Shown piece by piece: positions 20,063 through 20,145 of a stretch of 20,145 nucleotides of DNA. Within the stretch, counting starts at the first letter, position 1; each line of letters begins with the position of its first letter. The notes under the pieces are model-generated. The model had not been told where the DNA came from. It worked only from the letters and a program-made list of their open reading frames with translations, and ran no database searches. Origin of the DNA: Paracoccaceae bacterium (lineage in GTDB: Bacteria > Pseudomonadota > Alphaproteobacteria > Rhodobacterales > Rhodobacteraceae); NCBI GenBank assembly GCA_007119835.1, contig SKOX01000293.1, positions 1 through 20,145 of the forward strand, in the 5' to 3' direction. The position numbers and the translations under genes are program-made.

Positions 20063-20145
20063 CCGTCGCCGGCCGCGTCGGGCCCCCGCCTCTCACCGCT
20101 CGCCCGGTCGACCCCGGCGCGGCGGGCGGGGCCGATTCCTCCGGC

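Overview
This window reads as ordinary chromosome of a GC-rich alphaproteobacterium, most likely a member of the Rhodobacterales. That placement is my inference. It rests on an NDUFA12-type complex I accessory gene directly after clpX, a secreted DUF2155 gene next to mlaD, the glnB-glnA pair, the rpsF-rpsR-rplI set without ssb, and the acidic tail on ribosomal protein L9. Base composition looks uniform and very GC-rich. I see no insertion sequence, phage gene, integrase, CRISPR array or toxin-antitoxin pair. The window cuts fabG at its left edge and may cut a GntR regulator at its right edge.

Layout. (1) 1-1245, minus: fabD then fabG, fatty-acid synthesis. (2) 1433-2671, plus: rpsF-rpsR-rplI, facing away from fabD, with a good promoter and a candidate S6:S18 autoregulatory leader. 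(3) 2672-3103: gene-free, with several hairpins. (4) 3104-6839, plus: a 51-codon ORF overlapping a Pit-type phosphate transporter, then a Na/Pi-cotransporter-like protein with a PhoU-like tail. (5) 6880-7671, minus: ferredoxin/flavodoxin-NADP reductase. (6) 8007-9836, minus: glnB-glnA, with a strong terminator behind glnA. (7) 10132-12388, plus: tRNA-Leu(UAG), trigger factor (tig), clpP. (8) 12562-15055, plus: clpX, NDUFA12-like, mlaD, DUF2155, tightly packed. (9) 15019-17537, minus: accB-accC-aat, whose last gene runs into the 3' end of DUF2155. (10) 17728-19182, plus: guaB, with a hairpin terminator. (11) 19363 to the right edge, minus: a GntR/FadR-type (FCD) regulator with a duplicated 30-bp unit upstream.

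How the genes fit together. Lipid synthesis appears twice (fabG/fabD, accB/accC). Nitrogen control (PII and glutamine synthetase) sits beside a redox enzyme. tig, clpP and clpX form the usual protein-quality-control block, and aat, which marks proteins for Clp-dependent N-degron turnover, lies within about 2 kb of clpX. mlaD and DUF2155 are envelope proteins. The phosphate pair suggests constitutive or low-affinity uptake, since no pst or pho regulatory genes are visible.

I found no convincing novel multi-gene system. The best leads are small: the 51-codon ORF coupled to pit, the structured 2.7-2.8 kb region, the rpsF leader hairpin, and the conserved-looking but poorly understood NDUFA12-mlaD-DUF2155 block.
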